A DNA stretch of 64,000 nucleotides. Origin: Tistlia sp040905785. GTDB taxonomy: Bacteria > Pseudomonadota > Alphaproteobacteria > Kiloniellales > DSM-21159. A program made the translations under genes and the position numbers. The stretch's first letter is position 1; each line of letters opens with the position of its first letter. The stretch spans positions 1-64,000 of the forward strand of contig NZ_JBBDQW010000069.1 of the NCBI RefSeq assembly GCF_040905785.1, given 5' to 3'. A model generated the notes under the pieces. The model was not told where the DNA came from and did no database searches. It saw only the letters and a list, made by a program, of their open reading frames with translations. This document shows positions 46,374-55,645 of this stretch, piece after piece.

Positions 46374-47315
46374 ATGCCAGACAGCCTGCAACAGCCCGAG
46401 CCGCAGGACGAGACCGTCTTCCCGCCGGGCGTCTGTTTCATCGACGGCGCCTACACCTCGATGGACCAGGCCAGGATCCCGGTGCTCGACTGGGGCTTCC
46501 TGCGCTCGGACGCGACCTACGACGTGGTCCACGTCTGGCAGGGCCGCTTCTTCCGGCTCGACGCCCACGTCGAGCGCTTCCTGAACTCCGTGGCCTCGCT
46601 GCGCATGACGCTGCCGGTCGGGCGCGCCGAGCTGGAGCGCATCCTGCACACCCTGGTCGCCAAGGCCGGCTTCCGGGACGCCTACGTCGAGATGGTCTGC
46701 ACCCGCGGCCACTCGCCGACCTTCAGCCGCGACCCGCGCGAGGCGCGCAACCGCTTCTTCGCCTTCGCCATCCCCTTCGGCTGGATCGCCAGCGAGGAGC
46801 AGCGCGCCCGCGGCCTCGACGTCCACATCGCCGCGATCCCGCGGATCTCGCCCGAATCGGTCGACCCCACGGTCAAGAACTACCACTGGCTCGACCTGGT
46901 CATGGGCCTCTACGCCGCCTACGACGCCGGCCGCGAGAACGTCGTGCTGACCGACGGCGCCGGCAACGTCACCGAAGGGCCGGGCTTCAACCTCTTCGCG
47001 GTCAAGGACGGCCGGGCGACGACGCCGGGCCGGGGCGTGCTGCAGGGCGTCACCCGCCGCACCGCCCTGGAGCTCTGCGCCGAGCTCGGCATCCCGGCCG
47101 AGGCGGCGCCCCTGTCGGTAGAGGCGCTGAAGGCCAGCGACGAGATCTTCCTGACCTCGACCGCCGGCGGCCCGATGCCGATCACCCGCCTCGACGGCCA
47201 GCCGGTCGGCGACGGCCGGCCGGGCCCGATCACCGCGAAGGTGACGGCACTCTACTGGGACAAGCACGGGGACCCGGCCTGGAGCACGGCGGTCGACTAT
47301 TCGCTGGCGGGGTAG
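46374..47315 (+). CDS. PLP-dependent class IV aminotransferase (D-amino acid/branched-chain type)
   Basis: 313 residues. Fold-type IV features: FIDGAYTSMDQARIPVLDWGFLRSD at the start, the PLP lysine Lys168 in DPTVKNYHW, NVTEGPGFNLF and the phosphate-binding GVTRRTALEL. Members include branched-chain and D-alanine aminotransferases and 4-amino-4-deoxychorismate lyase. LTSTAGGPMPITRLDG near the end resembles (R)-amine or D-amino-acid aminotransferase-like members. The substrate is not determined. Confidence 0.88.
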   Translation: MPDSLQQPEPQDETVFPPGVCFIDGAYTSMDQARIPVLDWGFLRSDATYDVVHVWQGRFFRLDAHVERFLNSVASLRMTLPVGRAELERILHTLVAKAGFRDAYVEMVCTRGHSPTFSRDPREARNRFFAFAIPFGWIASEEQRARGLDVHIAAIPRISPESVDPTVKNYHWLDLVMGLYAAYDAGRENVVLTDGAGNVTEGPGFNLFAVKDGRATTPGRGVLQGVTRRTALELCAELGIPAEAAPLSVEALKASDEIFLTSTAGGPMPITRLDGQPVGDGRPGPITAKVTALYWDKHGDPAWSTAVDYSLAG

Positions 47316-47353
47316 GGCGGAGGTCCCGCCCACTCGCACCCGATCACGCTTCG

Positions 47354-47434
47354 TGGTTCGACAGGCTCACCATGAAGCACGACCTGACGCATGCGCGAAC
47401 CCATCCGTCGCTTCATGGTGAGCCTGTCGAACCG
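47354..47434. repeat. Facing pair of the palindromic element
   Basis: Forward copy 47354-47380 (ending GAAGCAC) and inverted copy 47408-47434, spanning 81 bp, in the 161-bp gap between the convergent aminotransferase and ankyrin genes. Confidence 0.92.
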
Positions 47435-47476
47435 AGCGGAGCTCGGCGCGTAGCGCGAAGCGTGGCGCGCGAAGCC

Positions 47477-48664
47477 CTACTCCCGCGCCCCGGCCTCCCT
47501 CAGCAGCTTCACGATGTCGTCGGCGCCGACCATGCGGGCGGCCTCGAGGGCGGTCCAGCCGTCGTCGGCGACGCGGTTGGGGTCGGCGCCGGCTTCGAGC
47601 AGCAGCGCGACGCCGGAGGGAAACCAGTTGTTGGCGGCGAACATGAGCGCGGTGTTGCCCTGGTCGTCGGCGCTGTCGGCGGGTGCGCCGGCGGCCAGCA
47701 GGCGGGCCAGCAGGCGCGCGTCGCCGGCGCGCGCGGCGGCGACGACCGGCGGGCGGCCGCCGGGACCCGGGGCCTCGGCGTCGGCGCCGAGCTCGATCAG
47801 GACCGCGACCGTCTCGAAGTCGTTCTGGCGTATCGCGGCGATCAGCGGCGTCAGCCCGGCGGCATCGCGCACCTCGAGGTCGGCGCCGGCTTCGGCCAGG
47901 GCGCGGAGCGCCGCCGGGCGGCCCTGGATCGCGGCGCGCATCAGTGCGGTCTCGCCGCGCTCCGTGCGCGCCTCCAGCAGGGCGCCGTTCGAGAGCAGCA
48001 GGCCGAGGGCGTCGGCATGGCCGCGGTCGGCGGCGGCGATCAGCGCCGTGGTGCCGTCCCTGGCGGCGGCGGCCGGGTCGGCGCCGGCGACCAGCAGCTC
48101 GGCCAGGATCGGCAGGGGGTCGGCGGAGAAGGCGCCGTTGATCAGCGGCGTGTTGGCGTCGGACCGGTCGCGGGCGTCGGGCTCGGCGCCGGCGGCGACC
48201 AGCTGCGCCACCAGCAGCCCATGGCCGCGCCGCGCCGCGAGCAGCAGCGGCGTGTTGCCGTGGTCGGCCTCCCGCGCCTCGAGCGGCGCCGCGGCCGCGA
48301 TCAGCACCTCGGCGACGCTCGGCCAGCCGTGGTAGGCGGCATAGTGCAGGGCGGTCCAGCCGTCGTCGGGCGTCGCCTCGCCCGGATCGACGCCGCGCTC
48401 GAGCAGCAGGGCCGCGACCTTGGCGGCGTTCGCCTCGGCGGCGCGCAGCAGCGGCGTGCGGCCTCGCGGATCGCGGACCGCCGGCGAGGCGCCTCGCTCG
48501 AGCGCGAAGGCCGCCATCTCGGCGTCGTCGATCTCCGCGGCCCGGTAGAGCATCAGGTCGGGCGCCGACTGCGCGGCGGCCGGGACCGTCGAGGCGGGAA
48601 GGGCCAGGGGCAGCGCGAGCAGCAGCAGGCCGGCCAGCGCCGCTGCCGCCCGCACCGCGGTCAC
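47477..48664 (-). CDS. Exported ankyrin-repeat protein overlapping the formate dehydrogenase gene
   Basis: 395 residues. A signal peptide (LAGLLLLALPLALPASTVPAAAQS) is followed by about eleven ankyrin repeats filling residues ~35-390 (GRTPLLRAAEANAAKVAALLLERG, DGWTALHYAAYHGWPSVAEVLI and similar). No other domain. It probably works as a periplasmic protein-binding scaffold. The GTG start at 48664 overlaps the stop of the formate dehydrogenase alpha gene (GTGA), so it is translationally coupled to that operon. Confidence 0.87.
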   Translation of the reverse strand: MTAVRAAAALAGLLLLALPLALPASTVPAAAQSAPDLMLYRAAEIDDAEMAAFALERGASPAVRDPRGRTPLLRAAEANAAKVAALLLERGVDPGEATPDDGWTALHYAAYHGWPSVAEVLIAAAAPLEAREADHGNTPLLLAARRGHGLLVAQLVAAGAEPDARDRSDANTPLINGAFSADPLPILAELLVAGADPAAAARDGTTALIAAADRGHADALGLLLSNGALLEARTERGETALMRAAIQGRPAALRALAEAGADLEVRDAAGLTPLIAAIRQNDFETVAVLIELGADAEAPGPGGRPPVVAAARAGDARLLARLLAAGAPADSADDQGNTALMFAANNWFPSGVALLLEAGADPNRVADDGWTALEAARMVGADDIVKLLREAGARE

Positions 48665-51429
48665 TCCGCCGCCGCGGCCTGGCCGGCGGGCTCGAGCCTG
48701 GCGGCGCAGAACTTGAACTCGGGAATCTTGCCGTAGGGGTCGAGCTGCGGGTTGGTCAGCACGTTGGCCGCCGCCTCGGCGAAGCAGAAGGGAATGAAGA
48801 TCAGCCCGTCGGGCACGTCGCGGTCGGCGCGCAGGATCAGCTCGATCGAACCGCGCCGGGTCGTCACGCGCACCTCCTGGCCGGCCCGGTAGCCCTTGCG
48901 CTCCATCTCGCGCGGGTTCATGGACACGACCGGCGCCGGCTCGAGCTGGTCGAGGACGCCGGCGCGCCGAGTCATCGAGCCGGTGTGCCAGTGCTCGAGC
49001 AGCCGCCCCGTGGTCAGCACCAGCGGGTAGTCGGCGTCGGGGATCTCGTCGGGCGGCACCAGGTCGGCCGGCACGATGCGGCCGCGGCCGTCGGCGGTCG
49101 GGAAGCCGCTGGCGAAGATGATCTCGTTGCCCGGCCGGTCGGGCGCGTCGCAGGGGTAGGTGACGGCGTCCTCGCGCTCCAGGCGCTCCCAGGTGATGTT
49201 CTTCAGCGAGGGCATGACCTGGGCCATCTCGGCGAAGACCTCGTGCGGACCGGCGTAGCTCCAGTCCAGGCCCAGGCGTCGGGCCAGCTCCTGCATGATC
49301 CACCAGTCCTGGCGCGTCTCGCCGGGCAGCGGCACGGCCGGGCGGCCGATCTGCACCTGGCGGTTGGTGTTGGTGTAGCTGCCCACCTTCTCGGCGTGGG
49401 CCGAGGCCGGCAGCACGACGTCGGCGTGCCAGGCGGTCTCGGTCAGGAAGATGTCCTGGACCACCAGGTGCTCCAGGTGCGCCAGCGCCTTGCGGGCGTG
49501 GTTCTGGTCGGGGTCAGACATCGCCGGATTCTCGCCCTGGACGTACATCGCCTTGATCTCGTCGGCGAGGATCGCGTCGATGATCTCGACCACGGTCAGG
49601 CCCTTCTTCGGGTCCAGCTCGCTGCCCCAGAAATCCTCGAAGCGCGCGTGCACCTGGGGATTCTCGACCGACTGGTAGTCCGGGAAGACCATGGGGATGA
49701 GGCCGGCGTCGGAGGCGCCCTGGACGTTGTTCTGGCCGCGCAGCGGGTGCAGGCCGGTTCCGGGGCGGCCGATCTGGCCGGTCGAGAGCGCCAGCGCGAT
49801 CAGGCAGCGGGCGTTGTCGGTGCCGTGGACGTGCTGGCTGACGCCCATGCCCCAGAAGATGAGCGAGCGCTGGGAGCCGGCGTAGAGCCGCGCGACCTCG
49901 CGCAGCTCGCCGGCGTCGATGCCGCAGACCTCGGCCATCTTCTCCGGCGGGAAGTCCTTGACCTTCTCGGCCAGCGCCTCGAAGCCGCTGACGTGGGCCT
50001 GGACGTACTGGCGGTCGTAGAGCCCCTCCTCGACGATGACGTGGAGCAGGGCGTTCAGCAGGGCGACGTCGGTGCCCGGCTTGAACTGCAGCGTGTGGGT
50101 CGCGTAGCGCGACAGGTTCTGGCGCCGCGGGTCCATGACCACCAGCTTGGCGCCGCGCTTGGCCGCCTGCTTGATGTAGGTCGCCGCGACCGGATGGTTC
50201 TGCGCCGGCCGCGCGCCGATCACGACGATGCACTCGGCGTCGCCGGCGGCGGTGAAGGGCGCGGTCACGGCGCCCGAGCCGATGCCCTCCATCAGGGCGG
50301 CGACCGAGGAGGCGTGGCAGAGCCGCGTGCAGTGGTCGACGTTGTTGCTGTGGAAGGCGGTGCGGATCAGCTTCTGGAAGAGATAGGCCTCCTCGTTGCT
50401 GCCCTTGGCCGAGCCGAAGCCGGCCAGGCCTTTCGGCCCCTCGCGCTCGAAGACCGCCTTCAGACCGACGGCGGCGCGGTCCAGCGCCTCCTCCCAGCTC
50501 GCCTCGCGGAAGTGCGTCCAGGGATTGGCCGGGTCGACCTGGTCGTCGCCCCGCTTGGGCGCGTCGTCGCGCCGGACCAGCGGCCGGGTCAGGCGGTGCG
50601 GGTGCTCGATGTAGTCCCAGCCGAAGCGGCCCTTGACGCAGAGCCGGTTCTGGTTGGCCGGGCCGTTGCGCCCGTCGATCTGGACGATACGGTCGTCCTT
50701 GACGCCGACCTTGGTCTGGCAGCCGACGCCGCAGTAGGGGCAGAGGCTGTCAACCGTGCGGTCCGGGAAGACCTGCCGGGTGCCGGCGGCGTCGAGCAGG
50801 TTGGCCTCCATCAGCGCACCGGTCGGGCAGGCCTGGACGCACTCGCCGCAGGCGACGCAGGTCGAGTCGCCCATGGGATCGTCGAAGTCGAAGACGACCT
50901 TGGCGCCGTGGCCGCGGTAGGCCATGCCGATGACGTCGTTGACCTGGACCTCGCGGCAGGCGCGGACGCAGAGATTGCAGTGGATGCAGGCGTCCAGGTT
51001 GACCGCCATCGCCGGGTGGCTGGCGTCGGGCGCCGTCGAGGTACGGCGCGGGAAGCGGCTCGCGGCGACGCCGACCCGGTCGGCCCAGGACCAGAACTTG
51101 CTCTCGGGATCGTGCGCCGTGGCGCGCGCCGGCTGGTCGGCGACCAGCAGCTCGAAGACCAGCGCGCGCGCCTTCGCCGCCCGCTCGCTCGCGGTCTTGA
51201 CGACCATCCCCGGCGCCGGCGCGCGGATGCAGGAGGCGGCGAGCACGCGCTCGCCCTCGACCTCGACCATGCAGGCCCGGCAGTTGCCGTCCGGGCGGTA
51301 GCCCGGCTCCGGGCTGTGGCAGAGGTGCGGGATCTCGAGGCCGCGGCGCGCCGCGACCTGCCAGATCGTCTCGCCGGGCAGCGCCTCGACGGTCTCGCCG
51401 TTCAGGGTGAACTCGATGGTCTCTGTCAT
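48661..51429 (-). CDS. NAD-dependent formate dehydrogenase, alpha (molybdo/tungsto-bis-MGD) subunit
   Basis: 922 residues. It oxidises formate to CO2. N-terminal [2Fe-2S] domain (Cys37, Cys50, Cys53, Cys67), two ferredoxin-type [4Fe-4S] sites (Cys148/151/154/158 and Cys191/194/197/201), a further cluster motif (Cys230/233/237/264), then the catalytic domain. The Mo/W ligand is an ordinary cysteine, Cys371, followed by His372 (TRLCHASS), not selenocysteine. The partner subunit gene is upstream, separated by 103 bp. The accessory genes fdhD and fdsD are not seen nearby. Confidence 0.94.
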   Translation of the reverse strand: MTETIEFTLNGETVEALPGETIWQVAARRGLEIPHLCHSPEPGYRPDGNCRACMVEVEGERVLAASCIRAPAPGMVVKTASERAAKARALVFELLVADQPARATAHDPESKFWSWADRVGVAASRFPRRTSTAPDASHPAMAVNLDACIHCNLCVRACREVQVNDVIGMAYRGHGAKVVFDFDDPMGDSTCVACGECVQACPTGALMEANLLDAAGTRQVFPDRTVDSLCPYCGVGCQTKVGVKDDRIVQIDGRNGPANQNRLCVKGRFGWDYIEHPHRLTRPLVRRDDAPKRGDDQVDPANPWTHFREASWEEALDRAAVGLKAVFEREGPKGLAGFGSAKGSNEEAYLFQKLIRTAFHSNNVDHCTRLCHASSVAALMEGIGSGAVTAPFTAAGDAECIVVIGARPAQNHPVAATYIKQAAKRGAKLVVMDPRRQNLSRYATHTLQFKPGTDVALLNALLHVIVEEGLYDRQYVQAHVSGFEALAEKVKDFPPEKMAEVCGIDAGELREVARLYAGSQRSLIFWGMGVSQHVHGTDNARCLIALALSTGQIGRPGTGLHPLRGQNNVQGASDAGLIPMVFPDYQSVENPQVHARFEDFWGSELDPKKGLTVVEIIDAILADEIKAMYVQGENPAMSDPDQNHARKALAHLEHLVVQDIFLTETAWHADVVLPASAHAEKVGSYTNTNRQVQIGRPAVPLPGETRQDWWIMQELARRLGLDWSYAGPHEVFAEMAQVMPSLKNITWERLEREDAVTYPCDAPDRPGNEIIFASGFPTADGRGRIVPADLVPPDEIPDADYPLVLTTGRLLEHWHTGSMTRRAGVLDQLEPAPVVSMNPREMERKGYRAGQEVRVTTRRGSIELILRADRDVPDGLIFIPFCFAEAAANVLTNPQLDPYGKIPEFKFCAARLEPAGQAAAAE

Positions 51430-51532
51430 CGCCAGCCGGGCCCTTCGCCTTGGCGCCGCGGGCCTGCCGCGGCATCGCTCATTCTAACGCCTGAAGCCGC
51501 CGGGCTTCACGCCCGTGCGGATCAGGGACTTC

Positions 51533-53302
51533 TCAGTACTCGGCGGCGCCGCTCGCGACCGCGCCGGCCTCGGCGCCCTCGCCCCCGACCTCGTCCGAGA
51601 AATAGCGGATCGCGGTCAGGACCGGGTTGGGGGCGGCCTGCCCGAGTCCGCAGATCGAGGCGTCCATCATGACCCGGCTGAGCTCCTCGAGCAGCGGCCG
51701 GTCCCAGTGCTGCGACGAGAGCAGCTTGACCGCCTTCTCGGTGCCGTTGCGGCAGGGCGTGCACTGGCCGCAGGACTCGTCCTCGAAGAAGCGCATCAGG
51801 TTGAGCGTGACCGCGCGGATGTCGTCGGCCTGCGAGAGCACGACGACGGCGGCCGAGCCGATCAGGCAGCCGTGCTTCTCCAGGGTTCCGAAGTCGAGCG
51901 GCAGGTCGGCCATCGAGGCCGGCAGGATGCCGCCCGAGGCGCCGCCCGGCAGGTAGCCCTTGAGGGTGTGGCCCTCGGCCATGCCGCCGCAGTACTCCTC
52001 GACCAGCTCGGCCAGGGTGATGCCGGCCGGCGCCAGCTTGACCCCCGGCTCGCGGACCCGCCCGGAGACCGAGAAGGAGCGCAGCCCCTTCGAGCCGTGG
52101 CGGCCCTCGCCGGCGAACCACTGGGGGCCGCGCTCGACGATGTCGCGCACCCAGAACAGCGTCTCGACGTTGTGGTTCAGCGTCGGCCGGCCGAACAGCC
52201 CGAGCGAGGCGATGTAGGGCGGCCGGTGGCGCGGGTAGCCGCGCTTGCCCTCCAGCGACTCCAGCATCGCCGACTCCTCGCCGCAGATGTAGGCGCCGGC
52301 GCCGCGGCGCAGCTCCAGCGGGCAGTGGCTGGCGAGGCCCGCCTCGGCGACCAGGGCCAGCTCCCGGGTCAGCAGCTCGCGGATCGCGGGGTATTCGTCG
52401 CGCAGGTAGATCCAGCCCCGGGTGCAGCCGACCGCCCAGGCGGCGACCAGCAGCCCCTCCAGGAAGCGATGCGGGTCGCGCTCCAGGTAGTAGCGGTCCT
52501 TGAAGGTGCCCGGCTCGCCCTCGTCGGCGTTGACCGTGAGGTAGCGCGGTGCCGGCTGCTCGCGCACGATGCCCCACTTGCGCCCGGCCGGGAAGCCGGC
52601 GCCGCCGAGGCCGCGCAGGCCGGAGTCGGAGAGCAGGGCGATCAGCCCCTCGGGCGTGTGCCGGCCCGCCAGGCAGGCCTCGAGCAGGGCATAGCCGCCC
52701 TCGGCGCGGTAGGCGGCAAAGTCCTTGTAGTCGGGCACCTCGGGGTGGGTGCGGCCGGCGGCGACCGCGGCCGAGACCGCCTCGGGCGTCGCCCGGTCGA
52801 GGTGCGCATGGCCGACCTCGCAGGTCGGGCCGACGTCGCAGCGGCCCATGCAGGGCGCGCGCACGACCCGAACCTCGGGGCCCAGCGCCTCCGGCAGCCG
52901 CGCCAGCAGCTCGCCGGCGCCGAGCATCTCGCAGGTCAGGGAGTCGCAGACCCGCACGGTCAGGGGCGGCGGCGGCGTCTCGCCGTCCTCGACGATGTCG
53001 AAGTGGGCGTAGAAGGAGGCGGTCTCGTAGACCGCCGCCATCGGCAGGTTCATCTCGTCCGCCAGCGCCGCCAGATGGCGCGCCGCGAGGTGGCCGAAAC
53101 GGTCCTGGATCCGGTGCAGGTGCTCGATCAGCAGGTCGCGGCGGCGCGGTGCCTCGCCGAGCAGGGCGCGCACCTCGTCCAGGGCCGCCGGCTCGACGCC
53201 CCGGCCCTTGGGCGCGAGCAGCGCCTTGCGGCGCCCGCTGCCGGGGTGGATCTTGCGCTGACCCTTGTCGTCTTCCGGCGCGCGGCCGGCTCCTCCAGGC
53301 AT
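51533..53302 (-). CDS. NAD-dependent formate dehydrogenase, fused gamma-beta (NuoE-NuoF type) subunit
   Basis: 589 residues. Residues ~35-185 are a NuoE/FdsG-type [2Fe-2S] domain (VRVCDSLTCEMLG, APCMGRCDVGP). The rest is NuoF/FdsB-like, with GGAGFPAGRKWG and DEGEPGTFKDR for NADH/FMN binding and ESCGQCTPCRNG for the [4Fe-4S] cluster. It passes electrons from formate to NAD. Soluble FDHs of the Fds type keep these parts separate. Methylorubrum FDH1, a tungsten enzyme, has a similar fusion and a two-subunit make-up. ATG at 53302 has GAGGAACG before it. Confidence 0.92.
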   Translation of the reverse strand: MPGGAGRAPEDDKGQRKIHPGSGRRKALLAPKGRGVEPAALDEVRALLGEAPRRRDLLIEHLHRIQDRFGHLAARHLAALADEMNLPMAAVYETASFYAHFDIVEDGETPPPPLTVRVCDSLTCEMLGAGELLARLPEALGPEVRVVRAPCMGRCDVGPTCEVGHAHLDRATPEAVSAAVAAGRTHPEVPDYKDFAAYRAEGGYALLEACLAGRHTPEGLIALLSDSGLRGLGGAGFPAGRKWGIVREQPAPRYLTVNADEGEPGTFKDRYYLERDPHRFLEGLLVAAWAVGCTRGWIYLRDEYPAIRELLTRELALVAEAGLASHCPLELRRGAGAYICGEESAMLESLEGKRGYPRHRPPYIASLGLFGRPTLNHNVETLFWVRDIVERGPQWFAGEGRHGSKGLRSFSVSGRVREPGVKLAPAGITLAELVEEYCGGMAEGHTLKGYLPGGASGGILPASMADLPLDFGTLEKHGCLIGSAAVVVLSQADDIRAVTLNLMRFFEDESCGQCTPCRNGTEKAVKLLSSQHWDRPLLEELSRVMMDASICGLGQAAPNPVLTAIRYFSDEVGGEGAEAGAVASGAAEY

Positions 53303-53355
53303 CTCGTTCCTCGCGGGTCGGGCGTGTGGCGCGCCGGGACCGGATCCGGGCCCGG

Positions 53356-53568
53356 TCATTCCGGCTGGGCCGGCTCCAGGTCGACGTGGGCGACGTCGAT
53401 CAGCAGCTTGCCGGCGTGCTCGAAGTTGACGGTGACGCGAGTGCCGATGGCGGACTGCACCTGGCCCAGGCCCCAGTCCGGCCGCTCGGGATGTCGCACC
53501 AGCATGCCCGGGGCCCAGTCGCTGGTCCCGCCGTTGCCGCCGTGCCTCGCTTCACCGCCGTCCGTCAT
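53356..53568 (-). CDS. DUF3553 family small protein
   Basis: 70 residues. The core WAPGMLVRHPERPDWGLGQV followed by QSAIGTRVTVNFEHAGK matches the DUF3553 family, a small beta-rich domain also found fused to UvrD-type helicases. The function on its own is not known. It lies 53 bp upstream of the formate dehydrogenase beta gene on the same strand, and divergent from chpT. Confidence 0.82.
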   Translation of the reverse strand: MTDGGEARHGGNGGTSDWAPGMLVRHPERPDWGLGQVQSAIGTRVTVNFEHAGKLLIDVAHVDLEPAQPE

Positions 53569-53702
53569 CGTGTCCGCGAGCCTGCCTGCTGGCCCAGTTG
53601 GTTTGCGTGGCCAGTCTATAGAGGCCATGCTTGGCCGCAAGGATCGCGGAACGACGGTTTGCCGCGACACAACGACATAGCGGCCAGGAACGGCAGTATG
53701 CC

Positions 53703-54344
53703 ATGACCCAGTCCGATCTCGATCTTCACCTCGCCGAGCTGCTCGCCTCGCGGCTCTGCCACGACCTGGTCGGGCCGATCAGCGCGATCAGCAACGGTAT
53801 GGAGCTGCTCGAGGAGGGCATCGGCGAGCTCGACGAGGAGGCGCGCCGCCTGGTCGCCGACAGCGCGGGGCAAGCCGCCCAGGCGCTGCAGTTCTTCCGC
53901 GTCGCCTTCGGCTTCGGCGCCGGTCCCAACGACGACCCGGTCCAGCTGCGCGGCCTGCTCGAGCCTTTCCTGGCCCACCGAAAGGCGACGTTGGACTGGC
54001 CGGGGCCCGTGCCCGAGGGCCTGCTGCCGGCGGGCTGGGGCAAGCTGCTGCTCAACATGGCGGCGCTGGCCGTCGAGGCCCTGCCGCTCGGTGGCCGGGT
54101 CGAGGTCGCGATGGCGGCGCTGTCCCACGGCGGTCGGCTGAGCTGCCTTGCGGTCGGCGCCGACGCCGGCCTGCGCGCCGAGTCAAGCGAGGGCCTCGCC
54201 CCCGCGGCCGCGGTCGAGGCGCTGACGCCGCGCAGCGTGCAGGCCTTCTATGCCGCACGCGTCGCCGCCCGCCTGGGCGGGACCCTGACCGGCGAGCCGG
54301 AGGCCGCGGACCGCTTCCTGCTGAGCGCGATCCTGCCCGGCTGA
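53703..54344 (+). CDS. chpT: Histidine phosphotransferase ChpT
   Basis: 213 residues. In alphaproteobacteria ChpT carries phosphate from the hybrid kinase CckA to CtrA and CpdR, controlling cell cycle or motility. The conserved helix LLASRLCHDLVGPISAISNG carries the phospho-acceptor His20. The C-terminal half is a degenerate ATPase-like fold (LLLNMAALAVEALPLGG). ATG at 53703 begins MTQSDLDLHLAELLA, as homologues do. cckA and ctrA are not in the window. Confidence 0.9.
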   Translation: MTQSDLDLHLAELLASRLCHDLVGPISAISNGMELLEEGIGELDEEARRLVADSAGQAAQALQFFRVAFGFGAGPNDDPVQLRGLLEPFLAHRKATLDWPGPVPEGLLPAGWGKLLLNMAALAVEALPLGGRVEVAMAALSHGGRLSCLAVGADAGLRAESSEGLAPAAAVEALTPRSVQAFYAARVAARLGGTLTGEPEAADRFLLSAILPG

Positions 54345-54410
54345 TCGGCCGGCCATCACGCCTCGGCGGCTCCCGCCGGCCGCCGCCGGGACGGAAAGCG
54401 CTTGACCTAT

Positions 54411-54429
54411 GAGAATGATTATCAGTATC
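54411..54429. promoter_or_regulatory. Fur box in the promoter of the ferric-iron binding protein gene
   Basis: GAGAATGATTATCAGTATC agrees with the classic 19-bp Fur box (GATAATGATAATCATTATC) at 16 positions. A TTGACC (54402-54407) just before it and TATCAC (54426-54431) can serve as -35 and -10 hexamers, so bound repressor would block the promoter. It is 106 bp before the gene start. Confidence 0.75.
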
Positions 54430-54535
54430 ACGGGTCTGCTCTAGAAACGGCCCTTGGGGAAGGGCGGCGATACGGAGCGCGATGTCCCGGGGGGCGACCT
54501 CGCGTGCCGGCCGAACCACGAAGGAGGAGACTTCC

Positions 54536-55567
54536 GTGACACGCCTTTATGGACCATGCCTTGCCGCCGCCGTCGCGGCCTTGCTCGCAGCGCCGGCCGG
54601 GACGGCGCTCGCCCAGGACGACGTGCTGAACATCTACTCGGCGCGGCACTACCAGACCGACGAAGCGCTCTACAGCGGCTTCACGGAGCGGACCGGGATC
54701 AAGATCAACCGCATCGAGGGCAAGGACGACGCGCTGATCGAGCGCCTGAGGTCGGAGGGCGCCAACAGCCCGGCCGACATCCTGATCACCGTCGACGCCG
54801 GGCGGCTCTGGCGCGCCGAGGAGGCCGGCGCCTTCCAGTCGATCGAATCGGCGGCGCTCGACGAGCGCATTCCCGAGAGCCTGCAGCATCCGGAGAACAA
54901 GTGGTTCGGCTTCTCGACGCGCGCCCGGGTGATCTTCGTCAACCCCGAGCTGGTGTCCGATCCGCCGCAGACCTACGAGGACCTCGCCGATCCGAAGTAC
55001 AAGGGACTGGTCTGCATCCGCTCCTCCTCGAACATCTACAACCTCTCGCTGATGGCCTCGCTGATCGAGCATCACGGCGAGGAGGAGGCCCTGAAGTGGG
55101 CCGAGCGAGTGGTCGCCAACTTCGCGCGTGACCCGCAGGGCGGCGACACCGACCAGATCAAGGCCGTGGCCTCCGGCGAGTGCGGCGTCGCCGTCGCCAA
55201 CACCTACTACTACGTGCGCCTGGTGAAGTCGGACGAGGCCGCCGACCGCGAGGTCGCCGAGAAGGTAGAGCTGATCTGGCCGAACCAGGACGGGCGCGGC
55301 GCCCACGCCAACGTCTCCGGCGCCGGCGTCACGGCTCATGCCCCGCACAAGGAAGCGGCGATCAAGTTCCTGGAGTACCTCGCCAGCGACGAGGCGCAGG
55401 GTTACTTCGCCAACGGCAACAACGAGTATCCGGTGGTCGCCGGCGTGCTCGAGAATCCCGAGTTGGAGGCCTTGGGCGATCCGAAGATCGACCCGGTCAA
55501 CGTCTCGGTGTACGGCGAGAACCAGCCCCTCGCTCAGATGTTGTACGACCGCGCGGGCTGGAAGTAG
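54536..55567 (+). CDS. Ferric-iron ABC transporter, periplasmic binding protein (FbpA/AfuA type)
   Basis: 343 residues. The signal peptide (LAAAVAALLAAPAGTALAQD) is followed by LNIYSARHYQTDEALYSGF, the usual opening of FbpA/FutA-type ferric-binding proteins. Iron-binding tyrosines are likely in YSARHY and in NTYYYVRLV. I take GTG at 54536, with a strong AAGGAGGAG six bases before it, over an upstream ATG. A Fur box overlaps its promoter and a strong terminator follows, so it is transcribed alone. A matching permease gene lies 1.5 kb away on the other strand. Confidence 0.92.
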   Translation: MTRLYGPCLAAAVAALLAAPAGTALAQDDVLNIYSARHYQTDEALYSGFTERTGIKINRIEGKDDALIERLRSEGANSPADILITVDAGRLWRAEEAGAFQSIESAALDERIPESLQHPENKWFGFSTRARVIFVNPELVSDPPQTYEDLADPKYKGLVCIRSSSNIYNLSLMASLIEHHGEEEALKWAERVVANFARDPQGGDTDQIKAVASGECGVAVANTYYYVRLVKSDEAADREVAEKVELIWPNQDGRGAHANVSGAGVTAHAPHKEAAIKFLEYLASDEAQGYFANGNNEYPVVAGVLENPELEALGDPKIDPVNVSVYGENQPLAQMLYDRAGWK

Positions 55568-55608
55568 TCGCGGTCGTATCGGTACTCCCTTTCCGAGAAG
55601 CAGACTTC

Positions 55609-55638
55609 GGCCCCGCCGGCAACGGCGGGGCCTTTTTT
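55609..55638. terminator. Intrinsic terminator after the ferric-binding protein gene
   Basis: A 10-bp GC stem (GGCCCCGCCG at 55609-55618 with its complement at 55623-55632), loop GCAA and six T. It lies 41 bp after the gene and 8 bp before the end of the convergent NDH-2 gene. Confidence 0.92.
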
Positions 55639-55645
55639 CCATCCG

